Source of the DNA: Pisolithus tinctorius
Lineage: Eukaryota; Basidiomycota; Agaricomycetes; Boletales; Pisolithaceae
Direction of reading: 5' to 3'
Length of the DNA: 64,000 nt
Assembly: GCA_024663395.1 (NCBI GenBank)
Contig: JANFAH010000004.1
Coordinates: 2,356,001-2,420,000 of the forward strand
In this document: one piece after another, positions 11,289-24,539 of the stretch
How the letters are laid out: each line of letters starts with the position of its first letter
Numbering within the stretch: the first letter of the stretch is position 1
The notes under the pieces: model-generated
What the model was told of the DNA's origin: nothing
The model's database searches: none
Seen by the model: the letters and a program-made list of their open reading frames with translations, nothing else
Position numbers and translations under genes: made by a program

Positions 11289-12608
11289 TCCCTGTGGGTA
11301 TATACCCTCCTTGCATACCGTAAATCGCTCACGTCCCAAATGCATTAGTACCTAGCGCACTGTAAGACTCCCCTGTATCATGAACTTTGGACTACTTCCG
11401 GACCGAGACTGTGACATTCTGCGTTATTGGAATTTTCAAAGTTAATTTTTCCCGGGCTGTGCGCGTGGCTTCGGCAGGCACATTAGTTGACACGGATTAA
11501 TTTGCTTCTTGTTAGATTCAGCGATCCCCTTTGGTCACCAAAACATAACTCTCCGAGTTGGAGCAACCCTGTAACACGCCCGCCCTCCCCTTGACACGGT
11601 AAATATCGCAGGGCGGAGATTGATTGGGTTTTTCTAAGGAGTGCAAGGTTTTCAATCACGGGACAAACTTTATGATCCTCTTACCTTACCAGGGTCTCAC
11701 CTATCCTTGGAAACCAATCGGAAACATCGATGCAAGTCAAGAATCGGCTCCACCGGTCACTGGTAATGGTAACGCTCCGACTGCCCTGAGGCGCCAGTAA
11801 TGACTAGCGGTTGGCTGAAACAGTGACGAGTCGGTCCTATTTGGGCAGTTAACCAAGTGCTGGGGATGCAACGTTGGGGAGACAGGGTGAAGATCTACCA
11901 CAACTAGTGAGATTTTCTTTACGCTCCACTAGCTGTACTGAGCCCCATTTGATGCCATGCCAATGCTGCCACGAGTGACATGTATGTGCTGGTCCCCGCT
12001 ACCGATATCACGGAGGAACGACCCTTTAGTATTGGTGCATCTGGATCTGCCTTATGACCAAGCGATACTACAACCTGCAGCCAGGTTTCGGCAGACTTCA
12101 CGTCCCGTTTTTCGGTATTATGTTAGCAATTTTTGTGTCGGAACTGGTGAGGTCATGTGGGTGACTCGCTTTCTGCACATTCCGTCACATTGATTGCAAG
12201 CGTCCATGTATCAGTAATGTGATGCACCTGTCACCATTCAAAAAATCAATGCTGTTCTACTGGTCTGGGTTGCGACCCCATAGATTGGTGACCACTGCAT
12301 GAGCTGGATCGGGAGATCCAACTAGGCTGTGCAACTTACCCACAGCAAGTCATCTACAGCGACGGGGTCACGCACACCAAATAACTTGCTTTCTCAGACC
12401 GCAACTTTGTCGGCCAACAGTAGAATTTTAGGTTAAGGTACACGGTAGCTCTGCTGCAGCTGCGACTTCCAAAGTATGCCTCCACGTTTCGTGTCAAGCA
12501 GTCATTTCATTACGAGAGTCTTACCAATTAATAAATTTGGTACGTACTGATCATACTAGTAACATGGAAGATAACATATGGGCGCGGGTAGGAGGCAAGC
12601 ATCGGCCT
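11289..12608. other. Intergenic, no gene recognised
   Basis: About 1.3 kb between the tail-anchored protein and the 3' end of the C2H2 gene on the other strand. Only short open frames without motifs were seen. Confidence 0.5.
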
Positions 12609-13383
12609 TCAGGAATCCTGCTCATCTCGCCTTGGCTTCTTTCTCTTCTGTCCACGATGAATTTCTTTCATGTGGCGCCCAAGACTGTCTCTGGACATTT
12701 CGCGCCCGCATCCGTCAAAGGGGCACGTAATCCTCTCTTTGCGGCGGCTGCGCTTGCGACCGAGCGAAGAGGCCAAACCTTCTTGGGCCGGAAGAACGTC
12801 TGGCACTACGGAATCAGAAGACAGTGTATAACCCTGTGGTTGCTGTGCATATGCGGGCGGCTCCTGCATAGTGTGGCTGTCACCCGACATCGGGTTGATT
12901 GTATGATAGTGCATAGGCCAGGGGTGATATTCATATTGAGGGCTCTGTGCCTGAGCGAAAAATGGGTTGGGAACTGGTGGCGCTCCGGGCTCATATTGAA
13001 TTTCGTGTTGGTCCGGAAACCTACCCGTATCCGCGGCACTGGGCGCAAATGCATTATACATTTGGTCAACGACTGCCACACTGAAAACAAGATAACCACC
13101 GATTGGTGAACGAAATCAAGTGAAAGGTGAGTGAAATTACTTGGACAATCCATCGTGCCCTCCCTGAGAAACGAACACCTCAGGTACTGGTTGTTGGGTA
13201 TAACTTGAAGGACCCCTGGAATCTATCATGAGCGAATGTTCGACATGACAACGAAAAAGAGACGAACGAAGGCAAAAACATCGTTCGCTCGGAGCGAGGG
13301 TCGGAGATATATTCGTCTCCAGAGTCTTGCTGGACATTGGGCCTGGTAGAAAATGCGTTGATGATAGGCGGGAATGTAGTCAT
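12609..13383 (-). CDS. Small C2H2 zinc-finger protein
   Basis: Exons complement(12609..13080, 13141..13215, 13268..13383) sum to 663 nt, 220 residues. Both introns are GT-AG (60 and 52 nt). Almost all the protein is disordered and rich in Pro, Gln and Tyr. Near the C-terminus is one classical C2H2 finger (CPFDGCGREMSRDSLGRHMKEIH), preceded by a basic patch (GRKRSRRKER) and followed by another (GQKRKKPRRDE) that could act as nuclear signals or DNA contacts. A DNA-binding regulator is likely; a single finger usually needs flanking basic residues to bind. I start at the ATG at 13383. The frame extends upstream only through non-ATG codons. No target can be named. Confidence 0.75.
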
Positions 13384-14475
13384 TAGTCTGTTGGAGTCAC
13401 TTGGGTAATATACAGTTTGCAAGATGTTGATGAATGCCCTACCTTTTTATAATTGAGGTGAGGGGTGAGGGCCACAGCCTGGGTGACAACGAGGCATTAA
13501 GGATCTAACCAACCAAGTAGGCCACGCCAAGCAGAAAGCACACGCGTATGTCACAAGAGGCGCCTATCCAGTTGAAACGGAACAGGATGGGCCAATTTGA
13601 GTATGCAGCGTGCTTTACGTATCAACGAGATCTGCAGAATCGTAGTTAGTTGGTCGGTCGACGGTTTGGTGACACTCCAAAAGATTGTTGTGAACTTTTT
13701 CGGCCTTGCTTCGTCCGGGATAAGGAACGCTAGTAGTTACATCATGCTCCCCGGTCTCTCAAATGGACCGCTGACCTGCCAATCCACACGTGTGGAAGAC
13801 GTGACCGGATTTCGAAAACAAAACAGGAGATAACAGTAGAGATCAAGCTGGGATCATCCTAAAATTGAACGAGGGCCTACCTCAATGTAGCATGCATGCT
13901 ACTATTCCTCGGGGGTAAGGTGTGATATAGAAGACCCGCCCCGGGTTAAGTTAATTTACCATCCATTGATACATGAAGAACTTCCCTGGTGGGGAAGGCA
14001 TGGCATCGAAGTCGAAAAATCAAGCCACCTAACATACGGATAGTGCGTGGTTATAGTTGGACTAGTGGAGAGGGATCGTTACACGTTCAGACTGGCCAAC
14101 AGACTCACAAATAGCTAGTAATATCTCAAGCGGCTTGAGTGCGAACGACAGGCTTTCCATGGGTCCTCAGGGAGACTCACCTGAGCGAGAGGTTGTTGTT
14201 TTTTTTCTGCACGAGAGACAGAGTGCCGTTTTCCAATATTTTCCAGCATGTTTTCCCGACCTCTGTGTCTGTACAACGCAGAGTTGAGGGAAGATCAGAA
14301 GTGCAAAACAATCTGTGATATGTTTGAAGTTGATCAAGCGGTGCACTGATTTCCCACTCGGCCACGTTTTGCATTGCCAAGGGCACCGTACTACTATGGT
14401 ATGTAGGGAGGGGGCCTGGATTCTACTTAGGTACATTCATGTACTGCAACCCATCCTATTAAGCGACCGTCCATC
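13384..14475. other. Intergenic between two divergent genes
   Basis: About 1.1 kb. It holds the promoters of the C2H2 gene (minus) and the CNH gene (plus). I found no coding motif or RNA gene. Confidence 0.45.
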
Positions 14476-17215
14476 ATGTCGTGCCATTCCCTCGATTCGT
14501 TCGAGACCTGTATCCAAGACCCAGAGCAAGACGAACATGGCACGCCAGGGGAATTACCAACGTATGATGATGTCGTAGCTCAGAGTCCAAATTCTCGGTT
14601 TGGACGATGGAGGGGTTGGATTGAGAAAAGGCGAGTTACCATGTCTTCAAGACTTCGAGGTATACAGCCTACTCATAGCATCGATTTAGGGCAGCAGAGC
14701 GCTATGCAGATGTCAGCGTAGAAGAACATGAGCGCAGGCGGAGCAGAGGATGGGGGGAGGGCTTGGAACAACAACCTGAGCAGGTAAGACTCCATCATGT
14801 GCACTTGCGTGTGTGTGCGCTCTTACCGCTGAACGATGTGGTCAGCTCCATACTCCAGTGGAAGAACCTTCTGCCAGTCAATCCCGGAGTCAACTCCATC
14901 CCTTGCAGCCGCCCTTGCGGATACGAGTGGACGATGATGTATTCTCAGCATCGCCCTCTATAGCCCATGATAAGCAAACATCGACTAGCATCCAGGAGTC
15001 TCTGGCCTACACGCCCACTGCAGCTAGTTTTGTCACACGTTCTCAATGCCAGACTACAGCCAGGGAGACGCTGCTCCCCACTCATTTACAGGTGCACCAG
15101 TTCGGATCTCGATTTCTACCGCACACAACCTCGCCCATACACTGCGTCCTTCCCCTCCAGCGGGACCGTTTGTTACTTATCGGGACGGACAAGGGACTCT
15201 CTGTCATGGACATGTACCCCGTCGAATGGGGGAATGGGATTGATAGTAACATTGGAATCGTGCAGAAGGGGCCAAACGAGGCACAGGCACGTGCACTCTG
15301 GACAGGGGAGGCGTACGCCCTGCATTACTCTACATTTGCCAACGTGATTGACATAGCCATTCATCCAGGGTGTACCAGCTCTCCATTCTAGAGTACGAAG
15401 ATATCGGAGAGGGCACGCCTCAAGGGGTGGTGCTGGCGCTCGTTGGGCCGGACCCTGATGCTCCTTCTGCATCCAATGGTCATCAAGAATCCTTGCGCAG
15501 TTTGAGAATGTATAACCTAGCCAGCCTGATGTCACTAGCAAGATGGATAATTACTCAACAAGTGCGTGGTATCATGTCGATTCGGGTTATGATAATCTGA
15601 TCTCCGATTTGATCCCCCTCCACGCAGGCTCCGAACGCTGTCGATCTACGTCGTGCTTCTGACTGGAACGTCCAGCAAACGCCTGTAAAGAAGCACCGCT
15701 CTGCGAGCAGCATCACCAGGGGTTTGAAAAACCTAATCATTGAATCTCCGCCCCGTACACAGCAAGTAGTCGCTACTACCACGTCGTACGAATCGTATCT
15801 TTCGGCCCAGAGTCCGAAACGGCAGAGCAGCACCGCTACTCCAGCGGATTCTTCTTGGGACGTTGTCGAAGACCTGCCGTTGCGTTGGGCAACTGATTTT
15901 GTTCCGCTTGCCTCACCCACGTCGCGTTTGGCAAGCATGAGTGCAATTGCATATGCTCTTTGGCAAGAAGGCGGGCCGGGCCCAGGCGGTGGACGGCATG
16001 GGCGTCGAACCTTACTTGCAGTTGCAACAAAATACAATATATTTCTATATGAAACTCCCAAGGGAGAGCGAGCATTTCATTTCGTCAAGGTAATTGGCTG
16101 ATTGATCCGCCGTCCTTACGGGCCACTGAACTGTGTGCTAATCAATTGTGACATGTAACGTACAGGAGTTCTATACCCCAATTCAAGCTCGAAACCTAAC
16201 CTTCGTGCACCAGCTAGTTCAGGACATATCCAGATCACAATCAGACACAAGCTCCCTGCGGATTGGTGGATCAGGCAGTGGACATGCACGTGTACCCTCA
16301 TCATCGGAAGGACCATTCTCCCACCGTCAATCCTTGGTTACGCCCGCCACCTTCACGTACAGTGCACATATGGCGATATTTGTTATCTTTGATAAGAAGG
16401 CCAGTATCATCCGCATTGCAGACGCGGCAGTAACGGAGGTGGAAATGTTTGATGGTAGTTGCAACAATCCTGCTGGCGGAAAAGACCAACTCAGCATCGG
16501 AAGTTCTATTGCTACACGCCGTTCCCGGGCCTCCATTGACTTTATGGCTCTCAGGGAAGGGAAGGGGACGTGGATCTTGCCTAGTTTAATTGACATACCA
16601 CCAGCCCATGCCCCAAGTGGAGCCCCACACAGCATATATATCCTCTCACGCGGCAAGCAGACGCACGTTATCTCTGGCCCGCTTCCCAAGACAATTCAGA
16701 CCACGCCTCCGTTGTGCTCGATAACCTGGAATTCGCCTCCTTCCAGTATTACTTGTCGCCTGTGCCTGCCGTCTCCGCGCAGGCCCATCAAATCGGCAGA
16801 GACTCCGTCTTTCCTACAACTCTTGGGATTGGGCGAGCATGGCATCGAAGTGCATGAGATACCCCTTGCCGCTTTGTCCAGTCGTAAGGGGAAGGACAAG
16901 GAGGGGACTTCTATCGAGGCAACCCACGTTCAGTCGTTTATCGGCGAGACCGGCTTTCTGGCTACAGGGGGACATTGGCACCAATCCGACTCCGTAGTAG
17001 CGCCCCACCTCGAGCGGACTGACTCAGCAACATCCACGAGCTCCTATGGGAGCGTGGAAAGCGAAGAGATGCTATTGCGATTGAGAGGTGCAGCGGGCTT
17101 GTATTGTTCGCTGCGTAAGGACGTGGAAGACTGGAGGGTGTTCTGGGTCGGTGGAGATGCTGAGAACGTGGGTGAGCATGACAAGAACGAAGACGAGGAT
17201 GGTGTGCTTGTATGA
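14476..17215 (+). CDS. CNH (citron homology) domain protein
   Basis: Exons join(14476..14630, 14690..14783, 14846..15312, 15369..15561, 15628..16089, 16166..17215) sum to 2421 nt, 806 residues. CNH-type beta-propeller features start near residue 190 (DRLLLIGTDKGLSVMDM). They continue with YQLSILE, LLAVATKYNIFLYE and the FHFVKEFYTPIQARNLTFV junction. This domain, found in Rom-type RhoGEFs and Vps39, binds small GTPases. No kinase, DH or PH domain is visible, so the protein may be an adaptor. The N-terminal PTYDDVV could be a PY-like ligand. The first intron (14631..14689) is best read as GC-AG: AAAAG/GCGAGT...TTTAG restores EKRAAERYADV, while the nearby GT choices I tested give a stop codon or an intron too short to splice. 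Confidence 0.72.
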
Positions 17216-17500
17216 TGTAGTCTTTGGGCAGTCTTTCATTTTTTCTTCTCTGCTCTAATCATATATCATGCGCAAGTTGATACTCAATGCTCTGGAAACC
17301 TGTATTACTGTATTGACACAGACAGAGAGAGCCCAATGACAAAAAAGTAAGGAGAGTAGGTATTACATATGTGGGAATGTGGTGGGTTGTGTAAGTGTCC
17401 AGGTGAGAGAGTAAGATGCAACGAGGATCATATGTTAGCAGGTAATAGAACAACTATGAGGGGTACTGTCCGCGACCTCCCGCCACGGTGTCATCTCATC

Positions 17501-20500
17501 TCATCGACTACGCTGCGTATCAGTCGACGTGGAACCTCGTACAACAGCAAAAGACGTCGGGGGTTTGGCGCTAGACTCGTCTAGGGAATGACTTGGTTTG
17601 CGGCCTAAAGGATTAGGATGTGGTTGAGCCGATAAAGGCTTCTTGTCCCTTATCACGACAAAGGATCTGCCAGTCTCAGGCTGCTTCGCAAAAGAAGCAT
17701 TACTGTCTTCTTCTGCTTCTGCCGTGGCATCTTCGAGGATTTGCCCGTCACTGTGCCTCCGATTTCGTCGGATATTGAACCAGCCCTTCTTCCTCGGAGG
17801 CTGTGTATGTTGCTGTTGCTGTTGACGTTGTTCCCCTCCTTCCGAACTCCCTCCAGCACTTGCATTTGACAAACTATTGGGCGGCGCGGATCGTTCTTGT
17901 TCTTCAAGTTCAAAGATCGGGTGGGACTCCTGCGCAGCCGACGACGTGCTTGCCATCCCAGCCAACTCCCCGATGATAATCGCCGTCTGGCTTTTCGTCC
18001 TCATATGCGGCATCATGGCACCTACAGGAAGCCCCGAATTCGACAGCACAGGTAGCTTTGCCACGCTAGCAACCGACGTCATCGGCGCGGCCGCTTCACC
18101 CTCCACGTCCTGGGTAACCGTCGCCACTCTTGGCGAGCTACCCCCACTCGGACCCAATGCCGAACCCCGCTTCTCCACGCTGGGGAAGGTGAGCGTCGAC
18201 CCGCCGGCGCCCTTGCTGGTCCCTGCAATTGCGTAGGGTGAGTTGTAGTGTGCTCTGCCTCCGCCGACGCGTGAGAATCCGGAGGTAGAGGGCTGCGGTG
18301 CGGAGGACTGCGTCGATTCCTTGCGCTCATACGAGAGCCTGCTTTCCGGGCTCGGGAAGGGCTGCCACGCGGCCATGATGTGCGTGCTCTCGTCATCATC
18401 ATCGCTGTCCTCTCTGTACGGCTGCAGCGCATGTTCAGGGCGAAGAACTGACGGTGGGGGACCGTCGGAATTGTGCGAGGCAGCAGAGCTCTTGGCCTGC
18501 CGCGCGAAGGACGCGTTCGGAGGCGCATACAAGCTCGTCGAGTCCCCAACAGCAACAGAATAGGAGCCACCGGAATGCCGGACTTCTGTTGCACGGTATT
18601 GGCGACGGTCTCGTCCGCGTCGGTTGCTGCCTCCTCCACAGCAGCCGAGCAATCCGAGCACGCCGACGAGCCCGCTGTCTATGGCGTGACCTGACCTGTC
18701 GAAACCGACGCGTCCAAAGACGCGTACGGTTGCTTCGATAAGCTTGACAATGAGGATGATCGTAAATGCAGTGTAGACGAGGAGTAGCACTACGAGGATG
18801 CCGTAGGCTACCCATCCACTTGCAGCGGCTCCGATGGATATCTACAATGTCAATGAAAAATGAAATGACACGTTAATCAATGCTTCTGGAAATAACGCAG
18901 GTGGTCGGTATCCAAGTCTCACCGTCGGGGTTAAGATGACGAGTAATACTGCAGTCACTATCCTGGCGACACAAAACAAGAAGCTCAATAATCCCATGCT
19001 CGCTCCCGTTCCCCATGGCAACCAGACACTTGTGATGAGGGCACTGGCGACCTCGGATACGAGAATCACGATCGCCTGCGCGGTCCCGCTTCGCTGACCG
19101 CATCCAATGGCCAGACCATTAACTAAGTTCGAAAGGAAAAGTAAGCCCGAAAACATCTGCGAGTCTGGACGAAAATGATTGTACAAAGGTCCGAGAGCGA
19201 GGAGCGTGCGAGTCTCATCATACAGCTTTGTCGTTGAGGTTCTAGCAAGGCGAAGCACCAAAAACCCAGGAAGAAGAACAGAGAAAAATGCGAAAGACAA
19301 TGCGGCCAGCGCGATAGCGGCACTAGTTTTTACAGTCACGAATTGGTATGCGGAGAATATCGTGACAGGGAGATGGAAGAGTGAAAGCACTCGAACGAGG
19401 TTTCCTTCTAGGAGACTTGTATGAAATGAGCTGAGATCAGAGCGGAGCCACCAGCGCCGCCGAAAGAGGGGATATGAGTGGCCGTAAGCATTCAATGAAC
19501 GGCTTTCATCTCCGGTGACGTCCAGCATGTCCTTGCTTCCTGACGTCCCGCCTGACTGCCGTGGACTCCGACTCTTGGTCGCTGAGCTAGAAAAGGTGGC
19601 ACCGGCTGGGAGGGTGGAAATGGGCTTGCGGGAGAATATCCAGTCAATGGACCAGACCAAAACGCTGAGTATGATTGTGCCAGCCAGGATGGCGAGGAAT
19701 AAGATGAGACAAGTGCGGAATAATTCGCGGGGGCCAATGCCGACACTCCATGCAAACGCTTCCATGCCATTATGAGTTCCGTTCGGAAGTAAAAATAACG
19801 TGTTAGAAATCGACGGGTTGACATAAAGAGGCGAATTGGAATCGCTAAGTTGATCTGCAAAATCGGATGGAGGATTGTACGGTTGAGTCTGCAAAGGATT
19901 CCATTGTGCTGCGTCGGAGAGCGAGGTGTCTGAAAAGTCACGTATATAAATATTCGGAGCGCAGCATGAAACTGAGATGTGAGCTCACTGTAAGTCAGAG
20001 TTGCCCACGCAGTTTGGGAAAGCAGGGGATCTAACGAAACATACACAAACTGCGGGAGAAAACAAGAAAACCGGGTCCCACTTACAGACAAAGGGCGGCC
20101 ATTGTACGGCAACCATAGCCAGTGCGGCACACCACTGCGTATGAATCATAATGTCGCGCAAAGACGGAGAACCTGGACCGCTATGGTAAGACATGCTCGA
20201 CCGAAACAGAATGATGGCATAACGTACAAAATCTCAGCAACGAAGGCGAAGTAGCAAGACGTTCGCCGCTGATGGCGCTGACAAGAATCAATCCCGCACT
20301 CTCCACGCGGGCCCAGATGCCCGAGCCCGGGCGACTCGTTCCGCGTTTCCACGCAGAGACTAGACGGGCAACGCACACGATGATCCAGTATGCAGCTGCG
20401 AGACCGACGGTTGCCCAAAATATGCTATGAGCGTCGCCGTAAGGAGAGTCGAATGAGCCTGGTTGAAGTGCAGTGGTTGCAACTGTGAGACAGAGTATTT

Positions 20501-21047
20501 CGTTTTCGAAAGGATCGAGAGCGCGAAGTTCAGTGTTGAGAGTAGTGAGAGCATTCTTTGGATTGAAGGGTATGGAAACGGCGAGAGCGAAAGGGCCCTG
20601 TGGTATTGGACAGACTGTGGAGTTGGAACTAGAATTAGCGAGCGACGAGGGTTGGCGAATGAAATCGCAGAGATAAGAATTGTTGCTAAAGGTATTGATG
20701 GTCAGCGTCGTCGCCTGTGTGAAGAGGGTCGCTGTGTTCGAGTTGTGTGAAGTGAGTTGGGACAAGAATGGACGAAAGTGCTCACCGAGGTTGGTGGTGT
20801 TCGCGTCTCCGATGATTTCCTGGGCTGTCTGTCCGAGCACGGTCAAGTTGAGACGCTGGCCATCCACGATTTGGGAGTAGACGGTGTCGACGGACATCTT
20901 TTGGGAGACGTTACCGTTGAAGCAGTCGTTGAAAGGCAGCGTCGCGGGCTGAGCAGACACTGCGAGGGGCAGCAGAATTAACAGCAGACACAGACATGTC
21001 GCCTTGGCCGTGTACAGCGACGACGACGACAGACGGGGGGTGACCAT
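17501..21047 (-). CDS. Large polytopic membrane protein, TRP/FLC-like
   Basis: Exons complement(17501..18841, 18923..19929, 19989..20030, 20086..20172, 20228..21047) sum to 3297 nt, 1098 residues. A signal peptide (CLCLLLILLPLAVSAQ) leads a lumenal region of about 200 residues with many N-glycosylation sites (NVS, NLT, NTT, NNS, NSS, NST). Several membrane helices follow, for example GLAAAYWIIVCVARLVSA and CLILFLAILAGTIILSVLVW. After the last helix are VGFDRSGHAIDSG and a GLLGCC motif resembling fungal TRP/FLC-type proteins. The final 350 residues are disordered, cytosolic and serine-rich with a polyglutamine stretch. The FLC/TRP family handles FAD, haem or calcium transport and cell-wall integrity. 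My assignment rests on topology and a few motifs, so family level is tentative. The exon at 19989..20030 is only 42 nt. Confidence 0.7.
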
Positions 21048-21325
21048 GATTCATACGGTGAGGCACGACGCTCGTCCTCGAGCAGCACAGCCGTGCCTCA
21101 TTTTTTGGGTCAACCGCGTTTCTCTCATTTACCACGCCACCCCCGACTGTCTTCGACAACTTCGACAACTTCGACGAGCGACAGTGACGGTTCCGGTGGA
21201 TAGATAGAAAATATTATACGATCGATGTACGATGTACGTAGACCCAGAATGCCATCTCCGTCGTCAGGATCTTCGTGCATGGTAACCAGGAGCATGGTAT
21301 CCAACGCCCTCAGTCATACACCCCC

Positions 21326-22842
21326 TTATCCCTTCATCTCCGCCTGCAACCATCTCCACAACTCGCCCGCTTCGCTCTCCGCCATCTCACCCGATCCATA
21401 TTCCCCCAACTCAGAGAAGATCTCTGCATCGTGAACGAATCCATACCGCTTACCCTCTAACCGACACCCTAGCTCATCTAGCGTGGCTTGTATATTCGTC
21501 GACGTAGAAGATGTGAAGGTGCACGAGAGGATGACGCCGTGCTTGGAACGAATCGTGGACGTCTTGGGACACATCACATCATATCGCACCCCGCTCCCGC
21601 AAACGGACGTAAATAAACTCACCACATCTCCCCATCTGAACCTCTTCTCGAGGACGTACTCGAACTCAGGGGTCTGGCCATACGCCCAACCCCAGCCCTA
21701 GATCCGATCAGCAACGCGATCGAACGCAAATTCAAGCTGTCAATCAGGGAAACACATACAAGTAGCTCGACCATCCCAACTTTAAAATACTCATCGCCTA
21801 CATACACCGGCGTCTCCCCCACCACACATGGCTGATCCCGCGAACCTTGAGTATAACCGAAGTGCACCAAGACAGTGATCTTACGCACCTCATCGCCAAC
21901 GTTATACTCCTTCCTAAAGGAAGTGATAACAGCTTCGACAAATGCCTCGTGCGTGATGCGTGGGTTAGACTCGACGAGATTACACACTGGCGAACGAACA
22001 GATTCAACGCCTTTCGTGTTCATCGTAGGCTGTCGTAAGATAACATGTAATGAGCGGACGTGGACGCCATCTGTCCGACCCACCTTGTCTACGCGTAACA
22101 ACTCTCCTAGCGTATCCAATCTTGTAGAGATGAGCATCGTCCCGTGGTGGTATGCCCGACTGCTTACGATCTTGTACGCCGAGCCTGAAACGTATCTATC
22201 ACATTCACCGGTAAGTACGGCCTCTGAGGTCCCGTTCACGAGGAAAAGACACCCATCTTCTTGCCTCCGACGCATATATCATTGCGCTCATTTGCATACC
22301 CCTCCACGCCGAGTGCATGGAGAGCCCTTACGACAATGTTTGCCGTCTTAGCTCTGTCGAATGATGCCCGGGGAACGTGTATAGAATAGTTCGTGTTCTC
22401 GAGATCCTGTACAGAGACAGACCTTTGGATACGTCGGCCAGTCGTCGTGGTCACGAAGGGCTTACATGGAACACAGTTCCACCTCCACTTCTTCGTCTAA
22501 TCCATGGCACGTTTCTCTCTCTCGCAACACGTAGGTTGACCTCTTTCCATGGGTTCTGGTTCCGTCCTATCACAACGCAGGGATTGTTACGGTACAAAAG
22601 GAGTAGCGGGGCGTGTGCAGGATAGTGTCGGAAGAGCCTGCAAACCAAGGCGGGATCTAAGGCAGGCGAAAATGAAAGTAAAGACGGACGCACCAGTCTT
22701 CCAAAGTCAAATTAAAGTACGGATTAGACGACGTCGACACGTAGATAGCACTCTGAGGCGTCAGCGCTGTCCTTGGGAGGGACGCCAATGTGCGGACAAG
22801 TGGTGCGCTGACAGACGCGACATGGCAGAGGGAAGCAAACAT
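21326..22842 (-). CDS. Lipoate-protein ligase / lipoyltransferase, mitochondrial
   Basis: Exons complement(21326..21562, 21623..21697, 21760..22184, 22253..22406, 22466..22637, 22694..22842) sum to 1212 nt, 403 residues. The family attaches lipoate to E2 and GCV-H proteins in mitochondria (yeast Aim22, human LIPT1). Seen motifs: YRNNPCVVIGRNQNPWKEVN, RRRSGGGTVFHDLENTNYSI, the lysine of GSAYK, YHHGTMLIST, and a C-terminal KHGVI strand. The N-terminus (about 30 residues, Ser/Ala/Leu rich with few acids) fits a mitochondrial presequence. The junction at 22184/22253 gives KKMGSAYK where relatives have KxSGSAYK, so that splice site may be off by a few bases. It lies head-to-tail after NDUFA8 with a 135-bp gap. 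Confidence 0.9.
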
Positions 22843-22977
22843 TCGGCGCGTCCGCCACGCAGACCGTCGCATACTACTCGACTGTCGGCAACACGCATTC
22901 ACTATGTAGTCTACGGTACATGGTCCCAGCGTATGCATGCGTTGTATATATGTAGTGTGAGAATAGTAAATACGACT

Positions 22978-23743
22978 CTACCGCTGGATAGTGGTATATA
23001 TCGGATTCTCGACCTCGTGGATCTGCTTCTGAGACGGAGAACTGCCAGGAATCGTTTTGACAAGACCCTACATCCATGTATACACAGAATGGGTGACCAA
23101 ACCCCAGGGCGGAAGAGAAGAAGGACAGAACGTACGAGCTTCTCAAACATGCACTTGTTCAGCGAACGCTCCGGTTTGCGGCAGGCATAATACTCTTGGT
23201 TGTTCAACTCGAGACAGTTCCAGTGTGTTTCGAACTGTTCGAGGCAGTTTTCCCGCATCTTGTTGATCCTGTATGTAGAAGTGTGGGTTAGTGTCTAGTT
23301 ATTTCTCTGAGTGGGGGGTATACTGTATAGTTCACGGTGAAAGTGTACCGCAACGAATACAAATACTCACAGGTCAGTCGCACACCGGGTGACTCGACGT
23401 CCCTCCTTCAAGCAAGCCCCAGGATCCCCCCCACTCTCGTTCTTGCAGAGCATAAAGTCCTCTGTGTCCACGCAACAACAAGTCCGACGGTGAACCACCC
23501 ACAATGAAACACCGAGAATGATGCACACCAGAAGCCTAGCCTTCAGCCTTTCCGAACAAAAATGTACGAATACACCAACTGCCCACCATTGAATTCCTTG
23601 CAATGCGCTCCGATGAAAAATGCCGCGCTCTTGAGAGGTGCACTTGACACACCCAGCTCCTGAACCTTTGGTACCGATTCTGGCAGCGGTGTTGGGTCCT
23701 TGTACGGGTGGTCCGCACGCCCAGGGTCGCGAAAGATGCTCAT
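22978..23743 (-). CDS. Complex I 19-kDa subunit (NDUFA8 / PGIV type)
   Basis: Exons complement(22978..23067, 23136..23268, 23371..23461, 23587..23743) sum to 471 nt, 156 residues. Four CX9C cysteine pairs are present, forming two twin CHCH motifs: HCKEFNEDFMLC, CLKEGRRVTRC, CLEQFETHWNC and CRKPERSLNKC. The protein ends in the conserved KTIPGS...IHEVENPIY. It is a Mia40-imported accessory subunit on the intermembrane-space face of respiratory complex I. The first intron (23462..23586, 125 nt) is longer than most here. The other two internal introns are 102 and 68 nt. The start codon is followed by SIFRDPGR, and no earlier in-frame ATG with coding character is seen. Confidence 0.95.
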
Positions 23744-24129
23744 CGTCGTTTGCAAGTCAATTGCAACACCAGTGGGACGAGTCGGGAGTAGGAGATGAAA
23801 TAGGAATGTTGTTCCCACGGGGACTCGCTCTCCTACAGAACAGTCGAGTCGGTGTTGGGCGGATACCAGTAAGATGGTCAGTGCCATCAGTTCCTTTGGT
23901 TTCGTAGTCGAACTGAAGCCAACAGCCTCCACGAGTACCCCCAAAAGCGTACATCCTCTCACTGAAAACACACCGTCTGACCATCTTCTTGAGCGCACCG
24001 CACGACAGCACCGTCGCATCGCTCAAATCAGAGGCACTCTCAGCACTGTCATCCCCAGTCCTACGTGAACCCACCGACTCAGACCCCATACTCGATCGTA
24101 TCCCAACAGCACCTGGCGAAGATGAGGAG

Positions 24130-24539
24130 ATGTCCGACGTCGATGGGAGTGGGAATGGTGGGAGTGCGAACGAGGATATTCCAACTGTGACATCGACGGA
24201 CGATTTCGAACTGTGTAGAGCGATCAGGAGCAGCAAACAGAATACTGCTGCATCGCCGTCGTATGAAGTGCTCGACGTTGATTCGCCGATACGGGGATTG
24301 CTCAATAATTGGGAGGAACTCTACGTGCAGTTCAGAGACGAAAATGGTGACTGAGGGGATTTCCTCTACGCGTTTTTCGCGTCCTCTGATTGTTCTATAC
24401 AGGCAAACTTATGCCAGTGCAAGTTTCTCAAACCTCGCTTCTGGACGAGGAAGAAGAGGAACAAGCTCGGCGCGCACCCCCGCCTCCACAGCCAACGACA
24501 CACGTAGGGAAGGGCAAGCGCAAAGCACCACCCGAATAA
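24130..24539 (+). CDS. Small acidic protein of unknown function (start unresolved)
   Basis: Exons join(24130..24346, 24403..24539) give 118 residues from the ATG at 24130. The frame stays open upstream to about 23989 (only a TTG there), so a 5' exon or an earlier start is likely. The protein is strongly acidic (EDEEMSDVDGSG, DEEEEEQ) and has one conserved-looking core, IRGLLNNWEELYVQF. It ends in a basic GKGKRKAPPE tail. The intron is GT-AG, 56 nt. I do not recognise the family. The head-to-head position with NDUFA8 suggests a shared promoter region. A nuclear or APC-type accessory protein is conceivable, but this is a guess. Confidence 0.55.

Noticed and set aside
12537..13109. 190-codon open frame on the plus strand
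   Set aside because: It runs antisense to the C2H2 zinc-finger exon, whose frame, splice sites and finger motif are clearly real.
15313..15391. Stop codon at 15391 as the end of a short CNH protein
   Set aside because: A GTACGC...CCAG intron (15313..15368) gives the conserved EAVYQLSILE sequence, so the stop lies in a non-coding frame.
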